From NCBI GenBank assembly GCA_945952425.1, contig CAMFIX010000040.1, positions 1-12,288 of the forward strand: a stretch of DNA of 12,288 bases, written 5' to 3'. Numbering within the stretch: position 1 is the stretch's first letter; each line of letters opens with the position of its first letter. The notes beneath the pieces were generated by a model. It saw only the letters and a program-made list of their open reading frames with translations, searched no databases and was not told the origin of the DNA. This document shows, in pieces, positions 1-7,682 of the stretch. Source of the DNA: an uncultured Pseudorhodobacter sp. (GTDB lineage: Bacteria; Pseudomonadota; Alphaproteobacteria; Rhodobacterales; Rhodobacteraceae). Position numbers and translations under genes: made by a program.

Positions 1-742
1 GGACCACTTCAGCCGCGCCCGGCCGGAGCTGGGCCTGTCCGACCTCGCCCGCGCCTCGGGGGTGAACAAGGCGACCTGCTTCCGGCTGATGACCGAGCTG
101 GTCGAACATGGGCTGATCGAGCAGACCGTGGCCAAGACCTATCGCATCGGCCCGGCGGTCCTGCGGCTGGCGGCCTTGCGCGAGGCGGCGGTGCCGTTGC
201 GCGACGGGGCGCAGGCGGTGCTGCGCGACCTGGCCGAGACCAGTGGAGAAACCGCCCATATGTCGCATCTGATCGCGGGGCGGCTGTCGGTGATGGCCTT
301 CGCCTATTCCGGCCGTCCGGGCGTCAAGGTGATGATGGAAGACGAGGATATCCTGCCGTTGCACGCCACCTCCTCCGGCAATGCGGTGCTGGCCTGGATG
401 CAGGCCGACACCCCGGTGGTGCTGGAGCCCCGCGCCCCCGGCACCCCGCGCACGGTCGAGGCCTTGCAGGCGCGGCTGGCGCAGGTGCAGGCCCGCGGCT
501 GGGCCGAAAGCGAAAGCACCTACGAGGCCGATATCGCCTCTCTCGCTTTGCCGCTGTTCGATTCCGGGGCCCGCGTGATGGGCGCCTTGTCCGTCGCGGG
601 GCCGATTGGCCGGATGGGGGCCGACCGGCGCGCAACCCTCGTGGCGCCGATCCTGAAAGCGGCGCTTCGGATGATGGATCTTTGGGGCGGCCAGCCGCCC
701 GACAACGTGGCCGCGCTGTGGCGCCGGGTCGAAGGAGCCTGA
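1..742 (+). CDS. IclR-family transcriptional regulator (5' end missing)
   Basis: DNA-binding repressor or activator of the IclR family, which usually senses a small metabolite and controls a neighbouring catabolic gene. The reading frame is open from base 2, so the gene begins before the window; 246 residues are visible and IclR proteins are usually about 250-270, so only a short N-terminus is lost. The first visible residues contain the winged helix-turn-helix (GLSDLARASGVNKATCFRLM), and the later part (from about residue 75) has the family's effector domain, including LPLHATSSGNAVLAW and a C-terminal ALPLFDSGARVMGALSVAGP segment. The stop is one base before the aminotransferase ATG, so the two are probably co-transcribed and the aminotransferase is a likely target. 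The GTG at 62 is an internal valine in the helix-turn-helix, not the start. Family call is secure; the effector is unknown. Confidence 0.93.
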   Translation, partial: DHFSRARPELGLSDLARASGVNKATCFRLMTELVEHGLIEQTVAKTYRIGPAVLRLAALREAAVPLRDGAQAVLRDLAETSGETAHMSHLIAGRLSVMAFAYSGRPGVKVMMEDEDILPLHATSSGNAVLAWMQADTPVVLEPRAPGTPRTVEALQARLAQVQARGWAESESTYEADIASLALPLFDSGARVMGALSVAGPIGRMGADRRATLVAPILKAALRMMDLWGGQPPDNVAALWRRVEGA

Positions 743-743
743 G

Positions 744-2090
744 ATGAAGGACAGCAATTACCTGAAGGAAAAGAACGCGCGGAGCCTCTGGCATCCGATG
801 ACCGCGCCCTCCGACAGCCTGAAGAACCCGCCCGCGATCATCGTCGGCGGCGAGGGCTCGACGATCACCGATGTCGATGGGCACCGGGTGGTGGATGGGG
901 TCGGGGGCCTCTGGAACGTCAACCTCGGCTATTCCTGCCAGCCGGTGAAGGACGCCATCGCGGCGCAGCTGGACCGTCTGCCCTATTACTCGATCTTCCG
1001 CGGCACGTCGAACGATGCGGTCATCGAACTGTCGGAGGCGCTGCGCGACTTTTTCGCGCCGGAGGGGATGGCGCGGGCCTTCTATACCTCGGGCGGCAGC
1101 GACAGCGTCGAGACGGCGTTGCGGCTGTCGCGGCAGTATCACAAGATCCGAGGCGAGGGCGCGCGCACCAAGTTCCTTTCCTTGAAGAAGGGCTATCACG
1201 GCACCCATTTCGGCGGCGCCTCGGTGAATGGCAATGCGAACTTCCGCACGGCCTATGAGCCGCTTCTGCCCGGCTGCCACCACATCCCCGCGCCATATCC
1301 CTTCCGCAACCCGTTCAACGAAAGCGACCCCGCCCGGCTGGCGCAGCTCTGCCTGCAGGCCCTGGAGGACGAGATCGCCTTCCAGGGGGCCGGCACGATT
1401 GCCGCTTTCATCATGGAGCCGATCCTCGGCGCCGGTGGCGTGATCCCGCCGCACCCCTCCTTCATGCCGGGGGTCGAGGCGATCTGCCGCAAGCATGGCA
1501 TCCTGCTTATCGCGGACGAAGTCATCACCGCTTTCGGCCGCACCGGCGCCTGGACGGGCAGCAGGCTTTGGGGCGTGAAGCCGGATTTCATCTGCACCGC
1601 CAAGGCGATCACCAATGGGTACTTCCCCTTCGGCGCGGTGATGATCGGCGAGGCGGTCACCCAGGTCTTCGAGGGCGACGAGAGTGGCCGCGCCGCCATC
1701 GGCCACGGCTATACCTATTCCGGCCACCCGGTCGGCGCGGCGGCGGCCCTGGCCTGCCTTGGCGAGATGCAGCGGCTGAACGTGCCGACCTTGGCGGCCG
1801 CCCGGGGCACCCAGCTTTGGGCGGGGCTGCAGGCGCTGAAGGCGCGGTATGAGGTGATCGGCGATGTGCGCGGCGGATATGGGCTGATGCTGGCGATCGA
1901 GCTTGCCGGGCCGGGCAAGGCCGCTCCGCCGAAAGCGCAGCCCGGTCAAGTGCAGGCCACGGCCTACAAGGCGGGGGCGATGGTGCGGGTCTCGGGGCCG
2001 AACATCATCCTCTCGCCGCCCCTGGTGCTGACGGACTCCGAGGCGCAGACCATCCTCGACGCGCTGGACGCCGGTTTCGCGGCGCTATGA
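744..2090 (+). CDS. Class III PLP-dependent aminotransferase (omega-amino acid/amine:pyruvate type)
   Basis: Fold-type I PLP enzyme of 448 residues, a normal length for class III transaminases, which move an amino group from an amine or omega-amino acid to pyruvate or another keto acid in the cytoplasm. Visible landmarks: W57 in the LWNVN active-site strand, TSGGSDSVETALR (115-127) for the PLP phosphate, Y151 in KKGYHG stacking on the cofactor, E225, DEV at 258-260 with D258 contacting the pyridine nitrogen, the Schiff-base K287 in TAKAITNGYFPFGA, and R415 near the C-terminus in the position of the carboxylate-binding 'flipping' arginine of omega-transaminases. The start is supported by GAAGGAG at 731-737, inside the end of the IclR gene. 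The amine donor cannot be read from the sequence; beta-alanine, taurine, putrescine or an aromatic amine remain possible. Regulation is probably by the adjacent IclR protein. Confidence 0.93.
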   Translation: MKDSNYLKEKNARSLWHPMTAPSDSLKNPPAIIVGGEGSTITDVDGHRVVDGVGGLWNVNLGYSCQPVKDAIAAQLDRLPYYSIFRGTSNDAVIELSEALRDFFAPEGMARAFYTSGGSDSVETALRLSRQYHKIRGEGARTKFLSLKKGYHGTHFGGASVNGNANFRTAYEPLLPGCHHIPAPYPFRNPFNESDPARLAQLCLQALEDEIAFQGAGTIAAFIMEPILGAGGVIPPHPSFMPGVEAICRKHGILLIADEVITAFGRTGAWTGSRLWGVKPDFICTAKAITNGYFPFGAVMIGEAVTQVFEGDESGRAAIGHGYTYSGHPVGAAAALACLGEMQRLNVPTLAAARGTQLWAGLQALKARYEVIGDVRGGYGLMLAIELAGPGKAAPPKAQPGQVQATAYKAGAMVRVSGPNIILSPPLVLTDSEAQTILDALDAGFAAL

Positions 2091-2122
2091 AAAGGGCCGC
2101 CCTGCAAAGGGCGGCCCGGTTT
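2090..2122. terminator. Bidirectional intrinsic terminator between aminotransferase and katG
   Basis: A perfect 9-bp stem, GGGCCGCCC (2094-2102) with GGGCGGCCC (2109-2117), encloses a six-base loop. It is preceded by AAAA and followed by GGTTT. Read on the minus strand, the stem is followed by TTTT, so it fits katG best, while it can also stop the converging aminotransferase transcript. It fills almost all of the 48-base gap between the two stop codons. Confidence 0.85.
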
Positions 2123-2138
2123 CCGAATGCAGGATCGC

Positions 2139-4301
2139 TTACTTCAGATCGAAGCGGTCGAGCTCCATCACCTTGACCCAGGCCTTGACGAAATCGGCCT
2201 TGAACTTGGCCTCGGCGCCGTCCTGGGCATAGACTTCCGCCACCGCCCGCAGGATCGAATTCGACCCGAAGACCAGATCGACACGGCTGCCCGTGGCAAC
2301 CTTCTCGCCCGTCTTGCGGCTGGTCGCGACGTAAGCAGGCCCTTCCTTGGCCCAGGCGTTTTCCATCGACAAGAGGCCGGTGAAGAAGGCGTTCGTCAGC
2401 GTGCCCGGCACGCCGAAAACGCCCTGCCCGCCCTCGGTCACGCCCAGGGCGCGCAAGCCGCCGACCAGCACCGTCATCTCGGGCGCCGACAGCTTCAACA
2501 GCTGCGCCTTGTCGACCAGCATCGTCTCGGCCGGAGCCGACAGACCCGGCTTGATCCAGTTGCGGAAGCCGTCGGCCTCGGGCTCCATCGGCGCGAAAGA
2601 GGCCGCGTCGGTCTGCGCCTCGGTCGCATCGCCCCGGCCGGGGGTGAAGGGGACGGGCAGGCCCGAGGCCTGCTCGACCGCCGCCACGCCCGCCAGAACG
2701 ATCAGATCGGCCAGCGAAATTTTCGCCGCGCCCTTGGCGTCGAACGCCGCCTTGATCGCCTTCAGCTTGCCCAGAACGACCGCAAGTTCGGCCGGCTTGT
2801 TGACCGCCCAATCCTTTTGCGGCGCCAGGGCGATGCGGGCGCCATTGGCCCCGCCCCGCTTGTCCGACCCCCGGAAGGACGAGGCCGAAGCCCAGGCCGT
2901 CCGCACCAGCTCGGTCACCGACAGGCCCGAGGCCAGCACTTCGGACTTCAGCGCCGCGATCTCGTCCGCCGAGGGCAAGGGGCCCGGCGCGGCGGGGATC
3001 GGGTCTTGCCAGATCAGGTCTTCGGCCGGAACCTCGGGCCCGAGATAGAGCGCCTTCGGCCCCATGTCGCGGTGGGTCAGCTTGAACCAGGCGCGGGCGA
3101 AGGCATCGGCGAACTTCTCGGGGTTCTTCGCGAAATCCTGCGCGATCGGCCCATAGATCGGGTCGAAGCGCATGGCGAGGTCGGCGGTCGTCATCATCGG
3201 GCGGTGCTTGATGGACGGGTCATGCGCATCGGGGATCATGTCCTCGGGCGCCACGTCCTTGGCCAGCCAGATCTGCGCGCCCGCGGGGGACTTCACAAGC
3301 TCCCATTCGTATTGGAACAGAACGCGGAGGTAACCCATGTCCCAGGTCGTCGGATTGGGCTTCCAGGCGCCCTCGATGCCGGAGGTCGTGGTGTGGATGC
3401 CCTTGCCCGAGGCGAAACCGTTCTTCCAGCCGAGGCCCTGCTCTTCAAGGCTCGCCCCCTCCGGCGCCGCACCGACGAGGGTCGGATCGCCCGCGCCATG
3501 CGCCTTGCCGAAGGTGTGGCCACCGGCGACCAGCGCCACCGTCTCGGCGTCATCCATCGCCATACGGCCGAAGGTCTCGCGGATGTCGCGGCCCGAGGCG
3601 ACCGGGTCGGCCTTGCCGTCGGGGCCTTCCGGGTTCACATAGATCAGCCCCATCTGCACGGCTGCGAGGGGGTTTTCCAGCTGCCGGTCGCCGGAATAGC
3701 GCGAATTCGGCTTGTCGGAGGTCGCCAGCCACTCGGCCTCGGACCCCCAGTAGATATCCTCCTCCGGCGCCCAGACATCGGCACGCCCGCCACCGAAACC
3801 GAAGGTCTTGAAGCCCATCGACTCCAGCGCGACATTGCCCGCCAGGATCATCAGATCGGCCCAGGAGATCGCATTGCCGTATTTCTGCTTGATCGGCCAC
3901 AGGAGCCGCCGCGCCTTGTCGAGGTTGCCGTTATCGGGCCAGGAGTTCAGCGGCGCAAAGCGCTGCGTCCCGTTGCCCGCGCCGCCGCGCCCGTCCGCCG
4001 TGCGGTATGTGCCAGCCGAGTGCCAGGCCATGCGGATCATCAACCCGCCGTAATGGCCCCAATCCGCCGGCCACCAATCCTGGCTGTCGGTCATCAGGGC
4101 GGTCAGGTCGCGCTTCAGCCCGGCGTAATCCAGCTTGCCGAAAGCGGCGCGGTAGTCGAATTCCTCGCCGAGCGGGTTCTGCGCCGCCCCGTGCTGGTGA
4201 AGGATGCCAAGGTTCAGCTGGTTCGGCCACCAGTCGCGATTGCCGCGCGTGGAATTCTTCGCATTCGCGCCGTGAACCGGGCACTTGCCTGCGGTGTCCA
4301 T
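2139..4301 (-). CDS. katG: Catalase-peroxidase KatG
   Basis: Haem enzyme that dismutates hydrogen peroxide and also works as a peroxidase; 720 residues, normal for the family. The N-terminal catalytic half carries the distal triad R90, W93, H94 (in RMAWHSAGTYR), and the three residues of the catalase-specific Trp-Tyr-Met crosslink are all present: W93, Y221 (LIYVNPEGP) and M247 (RMAMDD). The haem ligand is H262 (GGHTFGKAHG) and W313 matches the proximal tryptophan. The C-terminal half is the usual degenerate duplicated peroxidase domain, with SSFRGSDKRGGANGARI and a VFGSNS-containing end. The start is fixed by a textbook AGGAGG (4307-4312) five bases before the ATG and by the typical short N-terminus MDTAGKCPVHG; the open frame further upstream is antisense to oxyR and is not coding. 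It diverges from oxyR, so peroxide-induced activation by OxyR is expected. Confidence 0.98.
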   Translation of the reverse strand: MDTAGKCPVHGANAKNSTRGNRDWWPNQLNLGILHQHGAAQNPLGEEFDYRAAFGKLDYAGLKRDLTALMTDSQDWWPADWGHYGGLMIRMAWHSAGTYRTADGRGGAGNGTQRFAPLNSWPDNGNLDKARRLLWPIKQKYGNAISWADLMILAGNVALESMGFKTFGFGGGRADVWAPEEDIYWGSEAEWLATSDKPNSRYSGDRQLENPLAAVQMGLIYVNPEGPDGKADPVASGRDIRETFGRMAMDDAETVALVAGGHTFGKAHGAGDPTLVGAAPEGASLEEQGLGWKNGFASGKGIHTTTSGIEGAWKPNPTTWDMGYLRVLFQYEWELVKSPAGAQIWLAKDVAPEDMIPDAHDPSIKHRPMMTTADLAMRFDPIYGPIAQDFAKNPEKFADAFARAWFKLTHRDMGPKALYLGPEVPAEDLIWQDPIPAAPGPLPSADEIAALKSEVLASGLSVTELVRTAWASASSFRGSDKRGGANGARIALAPQKDWAVNKPAELAVVLGKLKAIKAAFDAKGAAKISLADLIVLAGVAAVEQASGLPVPFTPGRGDATEAQTDAASFAPMEPEADGFRNWIKPGLSAPAETMLVDKAQLLKLSAPEMTVLVGGLRALGVTEGGQGVFGVPGTLTNAFFTGLLSMENAWAKEGPAYVATSRKTGEKVATGSRVDLVFGSNSILRAVAEVYAQDGAEAKFKADFVKAWVKVMELDRFDLK

Positions 4302-4394
4302 GAGATCCTCCTGTGAATCGGAATGGAATGGTTCTAACATCCGAGTGCGATTAGTTGAACTTGTATTTCCTGATGGCGGCGATAAGTTGCCCTT
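4302..4394. promoter_or_regulatory. Divergent katG/oxyR control region
   Basis: The 93 bases between the two start codons are clearly AT-richer than the flanking genes. For katG, a weak pair TTCAAC (minus strand of 4354-4359) and TAGAAC, about 17 bases apart, could serve as -35/-10, the kind of poor promoter that needs an activator. Two short dyads are visible: AGTTGAACT (4353-4361, AGTT/AACT arms) and the ATAA-N7-TTAT element at the oxyR start, with centres about 32 bases apart. By analogy with the known katG/oxyR arrangement, OxyR should bind here to activate katG and repress itself. The binding positions are inference. Confidence 0.6.
4307..4312 (-). promoter_or_regulatory. Strong ribosome binding site of katG
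   Basis: A full AGGAGG on the minus strand stands five bases before the katG ATG. It decides the start among several in-frame upstream possibilities in this GC-rich frame. Confidence 0.85.
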
Positions 4395-4396
4395 AT
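4382..4396. promoter_or_regulatory. ATAA-N7-TTAT dyad overlapping the oxyR start codon (possible OxyR site)
   Basis: The 15-base sequence ATAAGTTGCCCTTAT has 5-base inverted arms (ATAAG/CTTAT) around a 5-base centre. It also matches the spacing of one half of the E. coli OxyR consensus (ATAG-N7-CTAT), with changes in two bases. Its right arm includes the first two bases of the oxyR ATG, so a bound protein would block expression of oxyR. The identity of the binding protein is inferred from the neighbours. Confidence 0.45.
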
Positions 4397-5267
4397 GATA
4401 ACCCTGAAGCAGCTGCGCTATTTCGATGCCCTGGCCCGGCAGGGTCATTTCGGCCGCGCCGCCGAGGTTTCGGCGATTTCGCAGCCCGCCCTGTCGATGC
4501 AAATCCGCGAGCTGGAAGAGGCCCTTGGTGCGCCTTTGTTGGAGCGGGGGCGGCAGATGCGGCTGACGGCTTTCGGTGAGGAGTTCCTCGCCAAGGCGCA
4601 GGCGATCCTGCGGCAGGTGGACGAGCTCTCCGACCTCGCCCGCGCCGCGCGGGAGAGGCTGGTGGGGCGGTTGCGGCTCGGCGTGATCCCGACCGTCGCG
4701 CCCTATCTTCTGCCGCGGATCGTGGGGCGGCTGACCGAAACGCATCCCGACCTGGACCTGCACATCCGCGAAACGGTGACGCCGAAGCTTTTGGCCGAGC
4801 TGGAGGAGGGGCGGCTCGACACCGCCATCGTCGCCCTGCCAGTTTCCGAACCATCGTTCATAGAGGCGCCGCTTTTCACCGAAAGTTTCGTCTTCGTGCG
4901 CCCGCTGGCGGATGCGCTTTTGCCCGTGCCGGGGCCGGAGGCCCTGCGCGAGATGCGGCTTCTGCTCTTGGAAGAGGGCCATTGCTTCCGCGACCAGGCA
5001 CTGAGTTTTTGCCGGATGGAGCGCTCACCGCGCGAGCTGCTGGACGGCTCGTCGCTTTCGACGCTGGTGCAGATGGTCGGCGCCGGGCTCGGCGTCACGC
5101 TGATCCCCGAAATGGCCGTGCCGGTCGAGACACGCTCGGCCCGGGTCGATATCGCGCGCTTTGCGGTCGAGCCGAAGCGCACCATCGGCATGATCTGGCG
5201 CCGCGCCTCGCCGCTGGCCCGGCAGTTGGGCGAGATTTCCGAGGCCGTGCGGGCGGCGGCTCAGTAG
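4395..5267 (+). CDS. oxyR: OxyR, peroxide-sensing LysR-type regulator
   Basis: Redox-switched transcription factor that turns on peroxide defence genes; 290 residues. The N-terminus (1-60) is the LysR helix-turn-helix (LKQLRYFDALARQGHFGRAA, then SQPALSMQIRELE), followed by the effector domain. The diagnostic feature is the cysteine pair in LLLEEGHCFRDQALSFC: C197 and C206 align with the sensing and resolving cysteines C199 and C208 of E. coli OxyR, with the same spacing. This separates it from ordinary LysR regulators. The start is unambiguous: an in-frame TAA lies at 4383-4385, four codons upstream, and the helix-turn-helix needs the first residues. There is no Shine-Dalgarno in front of the ATG, which suggests leaderless or weak translation. 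The gene diverges from katG, its expected target, and its 3' end overlaps the aldolase gene by seven bases. Confidence 0.96.
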   Translation: MITLKQLRYFDALARQGHFGRAAEVSAISQPALSMQIRELEEALGAPLLERGRQMRLTAFGEEFLAKAQAILRQVDELSDLARAARERLVGRLRLGVIPTVAPYLLPRIVGRLTETHPDLDLHIRETVTPKLLAELEEGRLDTAIVALPVSEPSFIEAPLFTESFVFVRPLADALLPVPGPEALREMRLLLLEEGHCFRDQALSFCRMERSPRELLDGSSLSTLVQMVGAGLGVTLIPEMAVPVETRSARVDIARFAVEPKRTIGMIWRRASPLARQLGEISEAVRAAAQ

Positions 5268-6034
5268 CCTTTGGAGGTGGCGGCTTCGGTCTTGCGATAG
5301 GCCGCGATCTGAACCGAAAGCGCGTTCGCAAATATCCGAACGTCCGTCAGCAAACTGCCGAAGTCGAAACCCTGACCCTGCACGCGGCGCACCATTTCGG
5401 GGCTGCCGCAGTGGCAACCGGCCACCTTTCCGGCCGCCTTGGCGCGGCGGCCGATGGCCGCGATGGCATCCAGCACCTCCGCCGCAGAGGGGTCGAGCGT
5501 CGGCTCGTAACCCAGCGAAAGCCCAAGGTCCGAGGGGCCGACATAGACGCCGTCGATCCCCTCGACGGCAAGGATTGCGTCAAGGTTGTCAAGGGCTTGC
5601 CGCGTCTCGATCATGGCCATGACCAGCACCTGGTCATTGGCGGTCTTCACGTAACCCGCCCCATGAACCATATTGGCCCGCGTCGGCCCAAAGCTGCGCC
5701 CGCCCAAGGGCGCATAGCGGCTAGCCTGGACCAAGGCCCGCGCATCGGCCTCGGTATTGACCATCGGACAGATCACCCCCGAGAAACCCGCATCCAGCAC
5801 CTTGGCGATGATCCCGGGCTCGTTCCACGGCACGCGGGCCAGCACCGGGGCGGGCAGACCCTGCAAGACCTGCACCATGGTCAGCGCCATCGGATAGTCG
5901 ATCAGCCCGTGTTGCAGATCGACCGTCACCATGTCGAATCCGGCGCGGCCGATCATCTCGGCGGTCACCGCCGAGGGAATGGCGCACCAGCCGTTGATGG
6001 CTTTCTCTCCTGCGGCAAAACGGGATTTCAGCAT
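5261..6034 (-). CDS. HpcH/HpaI-family aldolase
   Basis: Metal-dependent class II aldolase that reversibly splits 4-hydroxy-2-oxo acids (or 2-keto-3-deoxy sugar acids) into pyruvate and an aldehyde; 257 residues, normal for HpaI-type enzymes. The barrel shows the expected active-site residues: H42 (DLQHGLID) in the place of the catalytic base, R67 (ARVPW) for pyruvate binding, E143 (AMIET) and D169 (VGPSDL) as metal ligands. The start ATG has GAAGGA six bases upstream and overlaps the end of the hydrolase gene by seven bases. It is the last gene of the five-gene leftward operon, which suits a role as the final carbon-carbon cleavage step. Relatives include 4-hydroxy-2-oxoheptanedioate and 2-dehydro-3-deoxyglucarate aldolases; the true substrate cannot be told. 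No terminator is seen after it, because it runs into the 3' end of oxyR. Confidence 0.92.
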   Translation of the reverse strand: MLKSRFAAGEKAINGWCAIPSAVTAEMIGRAGFDMVTVDLQHGLIDYPMALTMVQVLQGLPAPVLARVPWNEPGIIAKVLDAGFSGVICPMVNTEADARALVQASRYAPLGGRSFGPTRANMVHGAGYVKTANDQVLVMAMIETRQALDNLDAILAVEGIDGVYVGPSDLGLSLGYEPTLDPSAAEVLDAIAAIGRRAKAAGKVAGCHCGSPEMVRRVQGQGFDFGSLLTDVRIFANALSVQIAAYRKTEAATSKGY

Positions 6035-6693
6035 AGCCAATCCTTCAGGGCTTGGGTTGTGGCAAGGGGCGCTTCCAGCGTGGGAATGTGACCCGCGCCC
6101 GGGATGATGACAAGCCGGCCGCGCGGCAAAAGCGAGGCCATCAGCTCGTGGCGGTCGAGGGGGCAAAGGCGGTCGTGCTCGCCCATCAGCACCAGGGTGT
6201 GGCCGGTATAGGCCCGCAAGGTGGCCTGTTGGTCGCGCCGATCCCGCAGGGCGAGCGATTGTTCGGTAAACACCTGGGGCCCAAGATCCAACGCCATGGT
6301 CAGGCACAAATCTTCCAGCGCGGGCGCCTTGGTGGCGAAGTAATTCGGGATCAGCGTATCGGTCATCAGCCCCGCCAGATCAGTTTGCGAACGCGTGATC
6401 TGAAACGCGCGGCGGGCCTGAACCTCGGGCAGTTCGGCGCGGGGATTGGTGTCCAAAAGAGCCAGCCGTGCCACCCGTTCGGGGGCCCGGCGAACGACCT
6501 CCATCGCCAGAATCCCGCCCATCGACAGCCCCGCCAGGGCGAACCGCGGCGGGGCAGAGGCCAGAACCTGGGCGGCCATTGCGCCCATGCTCGTCCCATG
6601 CGGGGTCATGTGGATGACGTCGCTGTACGGGACGGTGCCCCACATCCGGTCATCGCACATCATACCCGGCAATAAGACGAGCGGCAGTCTCAC
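6028..6693 (-). CDS. Alpha/beta hydrolase
   Basis: Small serine hydrolase of 221 residues with a complete catalytic triad: nucleophile S57 in the elbow GLSMGG (55-60), D174 in GEHDRLCP and H202 in GAGHIP. The LLPGMMCDDRMW start is a typical oxyanion-hole strand. Such proteins cleave esters, lactones, thioesters or carbon-carbon bonds of ring-fission products; which applies here is unknown. No signal peptide is visible, so it is cytoplasmic. The start is GTG at 6693, overlapping the cupin stop codon in the four bases GTGA, so translation is probably coupled. It overlaps the aldolase downstream by seven bases. Its position between cupin and aldolase suggests it opens or cleaves an intermediate that the aldolase then uses; this is inference. 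Confidence 0.88.
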   Translation of the reverse strand: MRLPLVLLPGMMCDDRMWGTVPYSDVIHMTPHGTSMGAMAAQVLASAPPRFALAGLSMGGILAMEVVRRAPERVARLALLDTNPRAELPEVQARRAFQITRSQTDLAGLMTDTLIPNYFATKAPALEDLCLTMALDLGPQVFTEQSLALRDRRDQQATLRAYTGHTLVLMGEHDRLCPLDRHELMASLLPRGRLVIIPGAGHIPTLEAPLATTQALKDWLC

Positions 6694-7658
6694 AAAAGCC
6701 GCCCCGTGGCGCCCGCAGGATCATCGGTGGAAATCACCCGGTAGAGGCTGCTTTCACCCGTCATCGAGGGCGCCAGCGAATGCTCCAGACCCGGCGGAAT
6801 GGCCGCCGTATCGCCGGGGTTCAGGACGGTGGTGCCATCCGCCCAGCTCAGCCGCCAATGGCCGCGCATCGGCATCAGGATCTCGTGCTGGTTCAGGGTG
6901 TAGGGCGCCGCCGAAATCGAGTTGCGCGAGAGGAACTCGACCTCGAAGCCCGGACGGTCGCGCAGCTTGCCCTCGGCGCCGATCACCTTGGCGGGCTGGC
7001 GGTCCGACAGGGCCATCAGGTCCCAATAGCGGGCGACGTGGTTGGGGATGACCTCGGCGGTGGTGGGCTCGGGGAAGGCCTTCAGCTCTTCATCCGTCAG
7101 AAGCGGCATGGGGGGCACGCCTTCGGGCAGCGACTGGCCCTTTTTCGTGTCGTAGAGCTTGCCGTTCTTCCCCAGGATCAACCCGTAATCCTTGGCGTCG
7201 GTGATGACCTGGGGCGCCCAGACCACGCCGCCGCCCGCGTCATCGCCGCCCAGCACAGCCATAATCATCCCGTAATCGGTGCCAACGTTCTCGAAGGCGC
7301 GGAAGATACCGGTCGGGATGTTGAAGATGTCGCCTTCCTCGGCGATGAACTCTCCGGCGGTGCCCCAGCGGCCCCAGAAGAACCGCCAGCGCCCCTTCAG
7401 CACGAAGAAGACTTCCGCCGTGCGGTGGGTGTGGAGCGAGTTGCGGCACCCGGGCGGTTGGCCCGCGGCGCCGATGTTGAAGCCCGGCGTCTCGCGGATA
7501 TGGACGTGCTGGTCGGGGGATTCCGAGACCCCGCCGCCGATGATCGTGAAGTTCTCCTTCTGGTTCGAGCCCGGGGTATGGGCGTCGATGAAGGCGGTCT
7601 TGCAGGGGCGCAGATCGCCATAGCGGACGATGCGGGCTTCCATCTCTTGCGGGGTCAT
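6690..7658 (-). CDS. Two-domain cupin protein (gentisate-dioxygenase-like fold)
   Basis: A 322-residue protein with two cupin barrels, an arrangement shared with gentisate 1,2-dioxygenase and related bicupins. The first barrel (about 55-140) has cupin motif 1 with H76, H78 and E82 (SLHTHRTAEVFFVLKG), and EEGDIFNIP before a motif 2 in which the usual histidine is absent: GIFRAF places F119 there. The second barrel (about 235-310) keeps H258 and E259 (LNQHEILMPMRG) and a motif 2 histidine, H293 (PPGLEHSL). A metal could bind in the first barrel with an altered ligand set, so dioxygenase activity is uncertain; an isomerase or sugar/polyol-acid enzyme is an alternative. AAGGA a few bases before the ATG supports the start. 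It lies 24 bases after the SDR and overlaps the hydrolase by four bases. Confidence 0.85.
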   Translation of the reverse strand: MTPQEMEARIVRYGDLRPCKTAFIDAHTPGSNQKENFTIIGGGVSESPDQHVHIRETPGFNIGAAGQPPGCRNSLHTHRTAEVFFVLKGRWRFFWGRWGTAGEFIAEEGDIFNIPTGIFRAFENVGTDYGMIMAVLGGDDAGGGVVWAPQVITDAKDYGLILGKNGKLYDTKKGQSLPEGVPPMPLLTDEELKAFPEPTTAEVIPNHVARYWDLMALSDRQPAKVIGAEGKLRDRPGFEVEFLSRNSISAAPYTLNQHEILMPMRGHWRLSWADGTTVLNPGDTAAIPPGLEHSLAPSMTGESSLYRVISTDDPAGATGRLL

Positions 7659-7682
7659 GGTCTTCCTTTCAGAAGGTTTTGG

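Noticed and set aside
324..1949. Long open frame on the minus strand across the IclR and aminotransferase genes
   Set aside because: Antisense shadow of two recognised genes with arginine-rich, low-complexity composition.
2127..4316. Long open frame on the plus strand across katG
   Set aside because: It is antisense to a fully convincing katG, is rich in Arg, Gly and His as typical for shadows of GC-rich genes, and has no domain or ribosome site.
4302..4982. N-terminal extension of katG through the oxyR region
   Set aside because: AGGAGG and the family N-terminus place the start at 4301; the extension is antisense to the oxyR coding sequence.
6690..7658. Naming the cupin gentisate 1,2-dioxygenase
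   Set aside because: The three-histidine metal site is incomplete, so only the fold can be supported.
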